Below, piece by piece: positions 32,926 to 41,970 of a stretch of DNA of 64,000 bases. The position numbers and the translations under genes are program-made. How positions within the stretch are numbered: position 1 is the stretch's first letter; every line of letters starts with the position of its first letter. The stretch comes from Bacillota bacterium (GTDB lineage: Bacteria; Bacillota_I; Bacilli_A; RF39; UBA660): positions 1-64,000 of the forward strand of contig SVAU01000008.1 in NCBI GenBank assembly GCA_015059245.1, in the 5' to 3' direction. A model generated the notes under the pieces. That model was not told the origin of the DNA, did not search any database, and was given only the letters and a program-made list of their open reading frames with translations.

Positions 32926-33510
32926 ATGATAAAAACATATACAGGTCCGATGCATAGTGGTAAAACATCGGCGATGATTACAGATTATAAAAAAATATGG
33001 AATAAGGATCATGTAAGAGTATTTAAACCTAATAAAGATAATAGGGATTTGGGTGAAATGAAGAGTAAGGATTTTGTAGAAGGAATACCTGCTATTTGTA
33101 TAGATAGATTTGAAGATATATATAAATATTTTGATGATAGCGTTAGAACAATATTTATTGATGAAGTACAACTTATGGAAGGAAATATAAGTGTACTTAC
33201 TCATTTATCAGTTGTATATGATGTCGATATTTATTTAGCTGGTCTTAATATGACTAGTGAACAGGATCCGTTCTTAATAATGCCACAAATATTAGCTATT
33301 AGTGATGAGGTAGTATTTGTTAAAGCGAGTTGTTTTGATTGTGGTAGAGAAGCTTCTTATACTTATTATGAAGGGAAAAAGGATGAAGCAATTAAAGTTG
33401 GTGATGAAGGATATTTTCCTTTATGTTCTAGATGTTTACTTAAAAGACGTGGTAGAGAAGGTATGAAGAAAGTGCTTAGACTAGAATATAAAAAAAAGAG
33501 TGAAGATTAA
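32926..33510 (+). CDS. tdk: Thymidine kinase
   Basis: The 194-residue type II enzyme phosphorylates thymidine to dTMP in the salvage pathway. It has the P-loop GPMHSGKT at the very N-terminus, FIDEVQLM (Walker B), and a zinc site of CFDCGREASY and CSRC. The lasso region FVKASCFDCGREASYTYY holds the substrate loop. The P-loop HSGKT and spacing fit the family. It lies downstream of the NrtR-like gene in what looks like a two-gene operon, and its 3' end overlaps the convergent yfhO-like gene by four bases. Confidence 0.95.
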   Translation: MIKTYTGPMHSGKTSAMITDYKKIWNKDHVRVFKPNKDNRDLGEMKSKDFVEGIPAICIDRFEDIYKYFDDSVRTIFIDEVQLMEGNISVLTHLSVVYDVDIYLAGLNMTSEQDPFLIMPQILAISDEVVFVKASCFDCGREASYTYYEGKKDEAIKVGDEGYFPLCSRCLLKRRGREGMKKVLRLEYKKKSED

Positions 33511-33526
33511 TTTTCACTCTTTTTTT
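33491..33526. terminator. Bidirectional terminator overlapping two convergent stop codons
   Basis: AAAGAGTGAA (33495-33504) pairs with TTCACTCTTT (33513-33522), flanked by A-run and T-run. Both stop codons (33507-33510) lie in the loop. Confidence 0.9.
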
Positions 33527-35927
33527 GTTTCTTTTTATCAATAACTATTTTTATAATTAATCCTACTAATGTTGATAAGGAGATTAATACTGGTATAGTT
33601 AAGTTCGTTTTATATTCTAATTTTATTGTATGCTTACCAGGTTCACATTCTATTCCTAATAATGAATTAAGAATAGGAATTGTTTTAGCTTCTTTATCAT
33701 CAATAGTTACTTTCCAATGTTTATCATATGGAATAGATGTAAATATTAATTGTTCTTCATTAACATTAATTGTTCCTTTAATTTTGTTTTCTTTATAAGT
33801 TGTATATACTATTTGATTATCTTTTAATGAATCATATGCTTTTATGAATTCATCTTTGTTGAAATAATATACTTCTAGTTTTTTTTCAATATCTTCATCT
33901 GATGGGTATGATATTTCAATAATGTCATCTTTTTTTAGTTCTAATTCTAAGTGAAGTGATGCTTTTACTTCGTTGATATTTAAGTCTTTGTTTTTTACTA
34001 ATTCTTTGTTAAATGTATATGCGTTGTCGCCAATAGTTATTACTTGATATATACTTTTTAATTTTAAATAGTAAGTGCCTGTTTTTGTAACTTTATAACT
34101 AGTTTTTTTCTTTTTCAATGGCTTTAAATTAGTTTTTTCTAGTATATCTTTGTTTGTATTTACCATTGTTTTTAGTAATAAGTTTTGATTAGCAAAGTAA
34201 CTAGCATCGTTTAGTGCTATCTTAGTAATATTTTTATTTACAGGATATATTTTTTCTAAATGATATTCATTGTCTGTTTTTATGTTTAATATTGTATTAA
34301 ATATTTGGTTGTTAGGACATAGTGTCATAGTTGCTTTATTATCTGTTTTGCAACCTAGTGTTTGTAAATCAAATAGTACTTGGTTATATTGCATTGATGA
34401 GAAATAAAGTATTGCGTTTCTATTTTCATAATAGTTCATATTTAATGAAGGTATGTTTTTATCATCATATTTTATTATTTCTCTATAGTTTGTTGGAGTT
34501 TCTTTGTATGTTAATTGTTTACTAACATCTTCTAGATTTGAATTTATTGTTAGTAATGCACTTGCACCAATTTCTATGATTATTGTAGTAGTAAAAATGT
34601 ATTTATATATATTTGATTGTTTATAAAATATAAATAGTAATGTTAGAATAACTAATGTTATTACATTAAATATTAGTATTTTTGTTTCGATATTTTTAGT
34701 AAAGAATTCTATTGCTAGTATTATTAGTAGTATTGCATTAATTATATAAACTTTTTTATCTATTTTATGATCAAATGTTTTGTAATTTTCTATAAACAAG
34801 TGGATCATAAAGAATGATATTAAGAATGAGTATCTAAAGCAATATCCAACTGGTACATGGAAACAGTTCATTATATAATTTAATGTTTTTGAATATAGTA
34901 ATACTATTATAAATATAAATACTAGTAGGTTTTTAAACTTATCTTTTTTATCTATTTTTTTATTTAAGAAATAATATAATAAACTTATTGTAAATATTAA
35001 ACTTAATGCAATATTTGGGAATACTTTTCCATCTGGTGATAGAGATAGTATTTTATTCCCTGTAAAGAATGATTTTAATAAGTTTAATATAGTTAGTACT
35101 GTATAGTCTTCAGAAGTTGAATTTATATATAGTTTAATGCTCATGAAATTATCATATGTTATATATATATAGAAGAAAGATAGGAGCATTGTTACTATTG
35201 TTGCTAGTGTTATGGTATTAAAGTTTTTAAGTTTTTGTGATATATCTTTTTTTGTAGTAAATGTTTTATAGATAAAATAGACTAGAGTATATAAGCAAAT
35301 CATCCATGCTATATAAAAGTTAGATATCATTATGTACGCAAGTGTAAAAATATATATGTATGGTTTGTTTTCTTTCATTAATTTTTCTAATCCGTATTGG
35401 AATAGAGGGAACATCATAAAGGCGTCTAACCACATTATTGTTTGATTATAAGCTAAGAACCATGCTGAAAATGTGTATGCGGTTGCAATTATTATAGATA
35501 GTGATTTGTTCTTAGTTTTTTTTAATGAATAGAATGTTGTATTAATAGTTGTAATTATTATTTTGATTGTTATTATTGCAATAAACATACTGTTTGCACT
35601 TTTTAATGGAAGCAATAGTATATTTAATGGACTTGATAAATAATAATTATAATTAAATAAGAATGAATTACCTAACGCATTTAGAAAAGAAAAGTTAGAT
35701 AATGTTCCTTCTTGAATACTTTTTATAAAGTGAAATAGCATTGGTTCATATTGATAAAATGCATCATTTTTTGCTAGTGTGTATTTACCAAATGGAGCAA
35801 TTTTATTTATATATAATGATATAAAAAATATGCTAACTGCAATTAATATACTTATTATATATGGAGATGTTTTTTTTAATTTATCTTTGAATGATGTACT
35901 TTCTACTTTTTTGTTCTTGTTTTTCAT
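33507..35927 (-). CDS. yfhO: YfhO family membrane glycosyltransferase-like protein
   Basis: The 806-residue protein has about 12 transmembrane helices in the first 500 residues, then a beta-rich extracellular part and a last helix (VLISLSTLVGLIIKIVI). The N-terminus contains FHFIKSIQEGTLSNFSFLNALGNSFLFNYNYYLSSPLN, and the C-terminus has LIFTSIPYDKHWKVTIDD, both hallmarks of YfhO (PF09586). YfhO-type GT-C proteins add sugars to lipoteichoic or wall teichoic acid at the outer face of the membrane. ATG 35927, with AGGTG before it, is preferred over a GTG three codons upstream. It is a single gene. Confidence 0.9.
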   Translation of the reverse strand: MKNKNKKVESTSFKDKLKKTSPYIISILIAVSIFFISLYINKIAPFGKYTLAKNDAFYQYEPMLFHFIKSIQEGTLSNFSFLNALGNSFLFNYNYYLSSPLNILLLPLKSANSMFIAIITIKIIITTINTTFYSLKKTKNKSLSIIIATAYTFSAWFLAYNQTIMWLDAFMMFPLFQYGLEKLMKENKPYIYIFTLAYIMISNFYIAWMICLYTLVYFIYKTFTTKKDISQKLKNFNTITLATIVTMLLSFFYIYITYDNFMSIKLYINSTSEDYTVLTILNLLKSFFTGNKILSLSPDGKVFPNIALSLIFTISLLYYFLNKKIDKKDKFKNLLVFIFIIVLLYSKTLNYIMNCFHVPVGYCFRYSFLISFFMIHLFIENYKTFDHKIDKKVYIINAILLIILAIEFFTKNIETKILIFNVITLVILTLLFIFYKQSNIYKYIFTTTIIIEIGASALLTINSNLEDVSKQLTYKETPTNYREIIKYDDKNIPSLNMNYYENRNAILYFSSMQYNQVLFDLQTLGCKTDNKATMTLCPNNQIFNTILNIKTDNEYHLEKIYPVNKNITKIALNDASYFANQNLLLKTMVNTNKDILEKTNLKPLKKKKTSYKVTKTGTYYLKLKSIYQVITIGDNAYTFNKELVKNKDLNINEVKASLHLELELKKDDIIEISYPSDEDIEKKLEVYYFNKDEFIKAYDSLKDNQIVYTTYKENKIKGTINVNEEQLIFTSIPYDKHWKVTIDDKEAKTIPILNSLLGIECEPGKHTIKLEYKTNLTIPVLISLSTLVGLIIKIVIDKKKQKKSEN

Positions 35928-36023
35928 TTTTATCACCTATGAATTATTATATAAGTAAAAAATAATATTTTCTACATTTTTCTAGTATTTTTTAGATAAT
36001 ATGGTTAAAAAAGGAGAATAAGA

Positions 36024-36197
36024 ATGAAAGTTAAAATAATTGATGAGAATCATGAAAGTGATTTAGAGAGTAGTGTTAATGAATTTTTAGCAAATTGTGA
36101 TGGAGAGATAATCGATATTAAATATCAAGTATCTATTGGTGTTTTTGGTGAAGATCAAATATATTGTTTTTCTGCGATGATTGTTTATCAAGATTAA
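36024..36197 (+). CDS. Cse60-like small sporulation protein (DUF2758 type)
   Basis: This 57-residue gene begins MKVKIIDENHESDLE and continues with DIKYQVSIGVFGEDQIYCFSAMIVYQD, read directly from 36024 to the TAA at 36195-36197. It resembles Cse60, a small protein of the Bacillus sporulation regulon with the KYQ...QIYCFSAMI.Y pattern. AAGGAG at 36011-36016 lies 7 bases before the ATG. Its cellular role is unknown even in Bacillus. The Cse60 assignment is from memory of the family pattern. Confidence 0.72.
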   Translation: MKVKIIDENHESDLESSVNEFLANCDGEIIDIKYQVSIGVFGEDQIYCFSAMIVYQD

Positions 36198-36250
36198 TAA
36201 TTTACTTATGTATTTTTATGTCATTTAATGGTATAGTAGGAGATGTATAA

Positions 36251-36275
36251 AAAAACTTATCTATGTAGATAAGTT
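36251..36275 (-). terminator. Intrinsic terminator (minus strand)
   Basis: AACTTATCTA (36254-36263) pairs with TAGATAAGTT (36266-36275); the A-run at 36249-36255 gives the T-run on the minus strand. It overlaps the stop codon of the gene at 36274. Confidence 0.85.
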
Positions 36276-36564
36276 ATAGCATATACATGTTGTTATAATT
36301 TATATCTGAGGGTTCATTTTGAATATTAGATGAATTTTCTAATTTAGATAGACGATTGTCTAAACGATTAATTTGTCTTTCTATTTTTGATAAACGATTA
36401 TCTATGTCATTTGAATTAGTTAATGTTGGTCCTGAATAATAATTAGAATTCATACTAGTTTGAGTGTATGGCATTTGTTGATTAGGTGTTGGCATTCCGT
36501 CTGGTATAAACGATTGGGATGATGCATTATAGTTTGTAAAGAATGAGTTACGATTTCTTTTCAT
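36274..36564 (-). CDS. Small coiled-coil protein, possibly coat associated
   Basis: The 96-residue protein has an Asn/Ser/Tyr/Pro-rich N-terminal half and a heptad coiled coil (DIDNRLSKIERQINRLDNRL, residues about 53-76), then an Asn-rich tail. There is no signal peptide. AGGAGG at about 36572-36577 is a strong ribosome site. Upstream on the minus strand AACC-N15-CATATACTT resembles a sigma-K type promoter. Together with spore-type genes nearby this suggests a spore-layer protein, but no family was recognised and the role is inferred. Confidence 0.6.
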   Translation of the reverse strand: MKRNRNSFFTNYNASSQSFIPDGMPTPNQQMPYTQTSMNSNYYSGPTLTNSNDIDNRLSKIERQINRLDNRLSKLENSSNIQNEPSDINYNNMYML

Positions 36565-36616
36565 ATAAGTTCCTCCTATTAAAGTATATGTTTTTGTAGT
36601 AGAAAGGTTGATTAAA

Positions 36617-37246
36617 ATGAGACTTAGAAATGTAAAAAATGCTAGAGAAATAGTTGATAATAGTCCTTTTGTTGTTCATGAACCAAAGGAATTTAAAGGT
36701 AAATACAATGAAGTGTTTGGTAATAATAATCCAATAGAATTAGAAATAGGTATGGGTAAAGGTAACTTTATAATAGATAAAGCTATGAAAAATCCTGATA
36801 TTAATTTTATAGGTGTGGAAAGATATGAAAGTGTTTTATGTAGAGCATTAGAAAAGTTAGAAGATAAACAATTACCTAATGTTAAAATAATATGCATTGA
36901 TGCTATAGAATTAGATGAAGTATTTGATAAAGAAATAAGTACTATATATTTAAACTTTAGTGATCCATGGCCTAAGAAAAGACATGCTAAAAGAAGATTA
37001 ACTTCTCATGTATTTTTACCTGTATATGATTTAATATTTAAAGATGAAAAAGTAATAGTTCAAAAGACTGATAATGTAGGATTATTTGAAAGTTCAATAG
37101 TTAGTTTAAGTACTTATGGTTATACTTTGGAAGATATTTCTTTAGACTTAGCTAGTACTGGTATGGAAAATAGTTTAACTGAATATGAAGCTAAGTTTAT
37201 GAGTCAAGGTATTAAGATAAATTATCTAAAAGCTAGAAAAAAATAA
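36617..37246 (+). CDS. trmB: tRNA (guanine-N7-)-methyltransferase
   Basis: The 209-residue SAM-dependent enzyme makes m7G46 in tRNA. It has LEIGMGKGNFI (SAM loop), NFIGVERYESVL, NFSDPWPKKRHAKRRL (the TrmB signature with the catalytic Asp) and EYEAKFMSQGIKINYLKARK at the end. ATG 36617 is chosen over a TTG three codons upstream because AAAGG lies at suitable distance. Single gene. Confidence 0.95.
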   Translation: MRLRNVKNAREIVDNSPFVVHEPKEFKGKYNEVFGNNNPIELEIGMGKGNFIIDKAMKNPDINFIGVERYESVLCRALEKLEDKQLPNVKIICIDAIELDEVFDKEISTIYLNFSDPWPKKRHAKRRLTSHVFLPVYDLIFKDEKVIVQKTDNVGLFESSIVSLSTYGYTLEDISLDLASTGMENSLTEYEAKFMSQGIKINYLKARKK

Positions 37247-37303
37247 TGTTTTAATTTAATTTTATAAATGTTATAATATTAGTTGAAGATGTGGAGAGAC
37301 AGT

Positions 37304-37951
37304 ATGAAGAAGAAATTTATTTTATTTTCTCTTTTTGCGTGTATTTTATTGACTGGTTGTACTACCATGAATGAAATGTCTATGCAAGAAATTATTAATA
37401 AAGGTACTGATAGGAATGCAATTGTATATAATAAGTATCGTAAAGGATATAAATATAATCTTCCTAGAGGATTAACAGTATTAGATAGTACTGAATATAA
37501 TGAGATTATTAGAGATGATAAATATACATATTATCTATATGTTGATGCAGTTAGTCATTATAATAAGGTAATTGAAAAATATGAAGTGACTGATAAGGCA
37601 CATACTTCAATACAAATTAGTTTTGAAGATAAGTATGGTTATCTTGAAATTAACAAACTTGAAGATGGTAAGTATTTTATTGAAATTATGTATAATTATG
37701 CTAAAATAGAAGTGATAGTAAGGGAGATTGACGCTAAAGTTGTTGTGTCTAATGCTCTTAGTATTTTAGCATCTATTGATTTTAATAATGATGTATTAAA
37801 AACCTTACTAGATGAAGAAGTTTCACAATTTTCTGAATTTGAAATCGATATTTTTGATACAGTAACATCTGCTGATAGTCAGTATTTAGGAACTGTAGAA
37901 GAAAAAGAAGAGGATGAAGAAGAAGTTCATGATTCAGATTATATTAATTAA
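37304..37951 (+). CDS. Lipoprotein of unknown function
   Basis: The 215-residue protein has a lipoprotein signal peptide: MKKKF, a hydrophobic core and the lipobox LLTGC (Cys at about residue 18). The mature part is mixed alpha/beta, with an acidic tail (EEKEEDEEEVHDSDY). ATG 37304 follows GGAGAG (37293-37298); longer in-frame TTG and ATG starts overlap the promoter region (TATAAT near 37272). It heads a four-gene unit (acidic protein, DUF948-like protein, YtxH). It is anchored to the outer face of the membrane. Function unknown. Confidence 0.8.
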   Translation: MKKKFILFSLFACILLTGCTTMNEMSMQEIINKGTDRNAIVYNKYRKGYKYNLPRGLTVLDSTEYNEIIRDDKYTYYLYVDAVSHYNKVIEKYEVTDKAHTSIQISFEDKYGYLEINKLEDGKYFIEIMYNYAKIEVIVREIDAKVVVSNALSILASIDFNNDVLKTLLDEEVSQFSEFEIDIFDTVTSADSQYLGTVEEKEEDEEEVHDSDYIN

Positions 37952-37964
37952 GGCGGTGTTATAA

Positions 37965-39221
37965 ATGGGATTATGGGGCAATTTCAAAAAAATCTTATTT
38001 GAAGATGACGAAGAAGAAGAATTACAAGAAATGCCGGTTTATTCTGATAAGGAAGAAGTAAAGGAAACACCAGTAGAAACTGTTGTACCTGAAGTTAAGC
38101 CTGAGGTAGAAGAACCAATAAAAATGGATGAAAGTTCACATTTTTCAAATGTAAAAAGAGATATAGATTTATCATTTGATGAAAGTGACGTATTAGATGA
38201 TATTATTGCTAACAGAGAAGCAAAAAAGGTTGAACCAGTTAAACAACCTGTATTAGAAACTCCTGTAGTAAAACAAGAAGAAAAGAAATCAGTATTCTTA
38301 TCATTTGATGAAGATGAATTTGATAGATTAAATTCTAGAGTAAATAGAAATGAAGCGAGAGTTAGACAAGATATTAGAAATAATAGTGTTCCTAATGTTG
38401 AAGCTAGAAAAGCTAATAATAATTTTTCATCTACATCTACTAATAGAGATAATAGAGTAGATAATGACAAATATAGAATTAGTAGTACTCCTAAAAAATC
38501 ATTTACTCCTTCACCAATAATATCTCCGGTATATGGTATCTTAGATAAGAACTATACTAAAGATGATATTGTTGATAAAAAAGATGGACTAAAGAGAGAA
38601 AAAATAGTTAAACCAGTTGAAAAGAAAAATGTAGGTAAAACTATTGAAGAAGCTGAAAATGAATTAGAAAGAGAAGTAGTAACACCTGTTAAACCAGTTG
38701 TTAAAGAAGAAGTATCTGTAGTTGATATTGATACTGTTAGAAAAAAAGCTTTTGGTGAATTAGAAGATTTAGAAAAGACTTTTACTGATTTAAAATTACC
38801 TAATTTAAATGAAGTAAAGGTTGTTGATGAAGAACCAACACCAGTAGTAGAAGAAGTAGTACAACCAATGGTTGATACTAGTATTGAAGATGAATTAGAT
38901 ACTAATTTTTCAGTAGAAGACATCGAATTAGATGAGGAAGAAAAAGAATTAGATAAAGTAGTAGAAGAAGTTATTGATAATAAAGAGGATAAACCTAGAA
39001 CAAAACCTCAATTATTAGATGATTTAGAAAAAACTAGTACTTTACAAATATTAGATGATATTGAAAAAGAATTAAATTCAATTAAACCTATTTCTAGAGA
39101 TGTAGAAGTAGATGATGAAGTAGAAGTTAGACCTGCAAAGGATGACACATTAGAGAAAGATTTATTTAATCTTATAGATTCTATGTATGAAGAAGGAGAG
39201 GAGGACGAAGATAATGGTTAG
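37965..39221 (+). CDS. Long acidic disordered protein with amphipathic N-terminus
   Basis: The 418-residue protein starts MGLWGNFKKILFEDDEEEE, an amphipathic helix followed by acidic residues, reminiscent of the membrane-targeting N-termini of division proteins such as SepF, but no SepF core follows. Most of the chain is Glu/Asp/Lys/Val-rich and probably disordered, with short repeated motifs (DLSFDES, LSFDEDE; DDLEKT and DDIEKE). Its end overlaps the next gene by 8 bases. A scaffold at the membrane or division site is a guess. No known domain. Confidence 0.65.
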   Translation: MGLWGNFKKILFEDDEEEELQEMPVYSDKEEVKETPVETVVPEVKPEVEEPIKMDESSHFSNVKRDIDLSFDESDVLDDIIANREAKKVEPVKQPVLETPVVKQEEKKSVFLSFDEDEFDRLNSRVNRNEARVRQDIRNNSVPNVEARKANNNFSSTSTNRDNRVDNDKYRISSTPKKSFTPSPIISPVYGILDKNYTKDDIVDKKDGLKREKIVKPVEKKNVGKTIEEAENELEREVVTPVKPVVKEEVSVVDIDTVRKKAFGELEDLEKTFTDLKLPNLNEVKVVDEEPTPVVEEVVQPMVDTSIEDELDTNFSVEDIELDEEEKELDKVVEEVIDNKEDKPRTKPQLLDDLEKTSTLQILDDIEKELNSIKPISRDVEVDDEVEVRPAKDDTLEKDLFNLIDSMYEEGEEDEDNG

Positions 39222-39504
39222 TTTCTTACAAACATTTTTACCAATAATTATTTACTTTTTATTAATAATTTTATTAATTGTTGGAATAATATTAGGTATA
39301 AGATCTATTCAAACATTAAATAAAGTTGATAAGGTAGTAGATGACGTTAATGATAAAGTTCAATCATTAAATGGTTTCTTTAATTTAGTTGATTTTACTA
39401 CTGATAAAATTGTTTCTATTACAGATAAAGTAGTAGATGGAATTAGTGGTCTTATCGGAAGTGTATTTAAACGTAGACACACAAAAGAGGATGAGGAGGA
39501 ATAG
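39214..39504 (+). CDS. DUF948-like small membrane protein
   Basis: The 96-residue protein has one N-terminal transmembrane helix (LPIIIYFLLIILLIVGIILGI), then an amphipathic segment (LNKVDKVVDDVNDKVQSLNGF) as in DUF948 proteins, and a charged tail (KRRHTKEDEEE). ATG 39214 follows GAGGAGGACG and overlaps the end of the preceding gene by 8 bases, indicating translational coupling. DUF948 proteins often precede YtxH genes in Bacilli, as here. Function is unknown; general stress or envelope roles are suspected. Confidence 0.75.
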   Translation: MVSFLQTFLPIIIYFLLIILLIVGIILGIRSIQTLNKVDKVVDDVNDKVQSLNGFFNLVDFTTDKIVSITDKVVDGISGLIGSVFKRRHTKEDEEE

Positions 39505-39507
39505 TAT

Positions 39508-39969
39508 ATGAGTGAAAAGAAAAGTAGTGGTTTCGGGAAATTTTTGGCTGGTGCTGCAATTGGTGTAGGGTTAGGTGTTTTATTTGCTCCTAAAGCTGGT
39601 TCTGAAACTAGAAAAGAATTAAAAGAAAAATTTGACGAGCTTGTTAAAAAAGTTAAAGAATTAGATGTTCAAGAAGTTAAAGAAAATTTCCTAAAGAAAA
39701 TTGAAGAATTAAAAGAAGAATTAGCTGATTTAGATAAAGAAAAAGTTATTTCTATCGCTAGAGAAAGAGCAGAAGTAATTAAGAATAAAGTTGAAGAATT
39801 ATATAGTGAAGCAAAAGAAAAAGCAACTCCAGTAATTCAAAAAGCTGTTGAAGATTTAAAAGCTAAAACTGTTGTGGTATTAAAAGATACTGTAAAAAAA
39901 TTAGAAGAACCTAAAAAGGATGCTCCTAAAAAAGAAGCTCCTAAAAAGGAAAATAATGGACAAAAATAA
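39508..39969 (+). CDS. YtxH domain protein
   Basis: The 153-residue protein has a short membrane segment FGKFLAGAAIGVGLGVLFAPKAGSETR (the YtxH signature, PF12732), then a long charged coiled coil (VKKVKELDVQEVKENFLKKI) and a Lys/Pro-rich tail with APKKE units. YtxH proteins belong to the general stress response in Bacillus and have no known activity. It lies three bases after the DUF948-like gene and is the last of the unit before a terminator. Confidence 0.85.
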   Translation: MSEKKSSGFGKFLAGAAIGVGLGVLFAPKAGSETRKELKEKFDELVKKVKELDVQEVKENFLKKIEELKEELADLDKEKVISIARERAEVIKNKVEELYSEAKEKATPVIQKAVEDLKAKTVVVLKDTVKKLEEPKKDAPKKEAPKKENNGQK

Positions 39970-39992
39970 TCCTAATTAGGATTATTTTTTTT
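39964..39992 (+). terminator. Intrinsic terminator after the YtxH gene
   Basis: AAATAATCC (39964-39972) pairs with GGATTATTT (39979-39987), then T; it overlaps the stop codon. Confidence 0.87.
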
Positions 39993-40015
39993 GGTCTTTC
40001 AGGTTCTTTTTGATA

Positions 40016-40044
40016 TTGATAATTGGATTATAAAATGGTATGAT
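40016..40044 (+). promoter_or_regulatory. Promoter with extended -10
   Basis: TTGATA (40016-40021) and TATGAT (40039-40044) have 17-base spacing, with TGG directly before the -10. Confidence 0.6.
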
Positions 40045-40068
40045 AATTAATAGATAGGATAGATTGAT

Positions 40069-41946
40069 ATGAAAAAGAGTTTGTTTAATTATTTATTTTA
40101 TAGTTTTATATTGTTTTTTGTTGGAGTTATAAGTGTTTATGCTTATTATCCAACTGTAAGTATTAATAAGGATTTAATTACTGCTAGTTATACTTCATCT
40201 GGTAGATTTTATATTAATAATTCTAGTGATTTTAGTACTTCTAGTTATTTCCAAGCTACAGAAAAAGGTGGATGGATTGATACAAGTACTAATAAGAAAG
40301 CTATGGTTAGTGTTAAGAACGGTACATATTATATATGGCATAAGATGATTAATGGTCAATATTCAAGTCCATATAAAGTTGTAGTATCTAATTCATGTGA
40401 TAATCAGTTAAAACAAAATCAAACTGGTACATTTACTATGGAACGTTGTTTTATTAAAACATCTTCTGGTACAACAATGGAACAATCATTAAATAATGTT
40501 AACTTATGTGCTACTGGTTATAAAGCAACTGGTGGAAATGTAGTATCTGATACTTGTAGTAGTATGTCTCTATCCGGATTATCAAAACGTTATTGTCAAA
40601 AAACTTATCAATTTACTTGTGTAAAAGGAACTACTCCTACTGTACCTGCAGCTACATTATCAGCTTTAAGTATTAGTAGTGGTACTTTATCACCAACATT
40701 TAAAGCTAGTACAAAGAAATATACTGCTACAGTAGCTTCTAATGTTACTTCAGTTAAAGTTAGTGCTACTGCTGCTAGTGGTGGAACATTAGTTAGTGGA
40801 TATGGTTCAAGAACAGTAAAACTTGGATATGGTAATAATACTATTAAAGTTCAAGTTAAGAATTCAGCTGGAACTGTAACTACATATACAATTGTTGTTA
40901 ATAGAAAAGATAGTAGAAGTGGTGTTAATACTTTATCTAATTTAACTATTAGTACTGGTACTTTATCTCCAGCGTTCTCAAGTGATGTAACAAAATATAA
41001 TGTAAAATTAGATAATTCTATTTCTTCATTATCAATTAATGCAACTGTAACTGATAGTAAGTCTAAATTCGTTTCAGGATTTGGTCCAAGAAGTGTTGCT
41101 TTAAAAGAAGGCGTAAACCAAGTTCAAATTAAAGTTAAAAGTGAAAAAGGTACAACAAAGATTTATACAATAAATGTAACTAGAGGAGCTGCTCCTGATG
41201 TATGTCAAAATGCTAATGGAGACCTTGCATTATTGAAAGGAATTGGAATAGAAGCTAATGAACAAAATCCAATTACTTTAGATGATTTTGATCCAAATAG
41301 ATTTGAATATGGTGGAATTACTGTTCCATTTGCAATTAGAAACTTAATAATTACTCCATTAGTTTTAAATGAAAGTGATGAATATGAAGTTAATGGTGCT
41401 GATGATTTAGAAGTTAATATTGAAAGAGAAATTACTATTTTAGTTAAGAGTAAAGCCTGTCCAGCTATTACAAATACTTATACTTTACGTGTAACAAGAT
41501 TACCTGAAGAAGAAATGGGTGGAACTGCTGACTTAAAGAGTTTAACTATTAAGAATCATAAAGAATTTGAATTCCAAAAGAATAAATTAGAATATGGTTT
41601 AACTATTAAAGAAGATGAAAAGAAACTTGAAATAGAGTATGAAACAGAACTTGAAGGAACTAAGTGCTCTGTTAAAGATAATGATGGTCTTAAATTAGGT
41701 AGTATTGTATCTATTGAATGTATATCTGAAGATGGTGTTGATACTGCAGTATATACTATTACAATAGATGGTGTTAAAAAAGGAACTAATATGTTCTTAG
41801 TAATACTATTAATTATTATTATAATTATTATATTAATTCTTTTAATCATGAGATTATTAGGATATAAAATTTACTTCAATATGGAAGCTGTTAAAGCTGC
41901 ATTTAGAGGTATGGGAGAAAAAGCTAAAAATACATTTGACAAATAG
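40069..41946 (+). CDS. Membrane-anchored surface protein with cadherin-like repeats
   Basis: The 625-residue protein has an N-terminal signal anchor, a Cys-containing N-terminal region (about residues 25-195 with six or more Cys), then cadherin-like beta-sandwich repeats (LSALSISSGTLSPTF, SNLTISTGTLSPAF, LVSGYGSRTVKLGYG, FVSGFGPRSVALKEG). Further diverged repeats follow, then a transmembrane helix near residues 574-598 and a basic cytoplasmic end. The repeats are close relatives of those in the cohesin-like protein at 4571-6517, but no cohesin-like domain is visible here. A cell-surface binding or structural role is inferred. Single gene with its own promoter. Confidence 0.78.
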   Translation: MKKSLFNYLFYSFILFFVGVISVYAYYPTVSINKDLITASYTSSGRFYINNSSDFSTSSYFQATEKGGWIDTSTNKKAMVSVKNGTYYIWHKMINGQYSSPYKVVVSNSCDNQLKQNQTGTFTMERCFIKTSSGTTMEQSLNNVNLCATGYKATGGNVVSDTCSSMSLSGLSKRYCQKTYQFTCVKGTTPTVPAATLSALSISSGTLSPTFKASTKKYTATVASNVTSVKVSATAASGGTLVSGYGSRTVKLGYGNNTIKVQVKNSAGTVTTYTIVVNRKDSRSGVNTLSNLTISTGTLSPAFSSDVTKYNVKLDNSISSLSINATVTDSKSKFVSGFGPRSVALKEGVNQVQIKVKSEKGTTKIYTINVTRGAAPDVCQNANGDLALLKGIGIEANEQNPITLDDFDPNRFEYGGITVPFAIRNLIITPLVLNESDEYEVNGADDLEVNIEREITILVKSKACPAITNTYTLRVTRLPEEEMGGTADLKSLTIKNHKEFEFQKNKLEYGLTIKEDEKKLEIEYETELEGTKCSVKDNDGLKLGSIVSIECISEDGVDTAVYTITIDGVKKGTNMFLVILLIIIIIIILILLIMRLLGYKIYFNMEAVKAAFRGMGEKAKNTFDK

Positions 41947-41964
41947 TAATTTAAATACTATAAT
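41936..41964 (+). promoter_or_regulatory. Perfect consensus promoter of the tyrS T-box transcript
   Basis: TTGACA (41936-41941) and TATAAT (41959-41964) match consensus with 17-base spacing. The -35 lies inside the last codons of the preceding gene. Transcription should start near 41971. Confidence 0.85.
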
Positions 41965-41970
41965 CTAGTT

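Noticed and set aside
37965..39221. SepF assignment for the acidic protein
   Set aside because: Only the N-terminal helix resembles SepF; the core domain is missing and the length is more than double.
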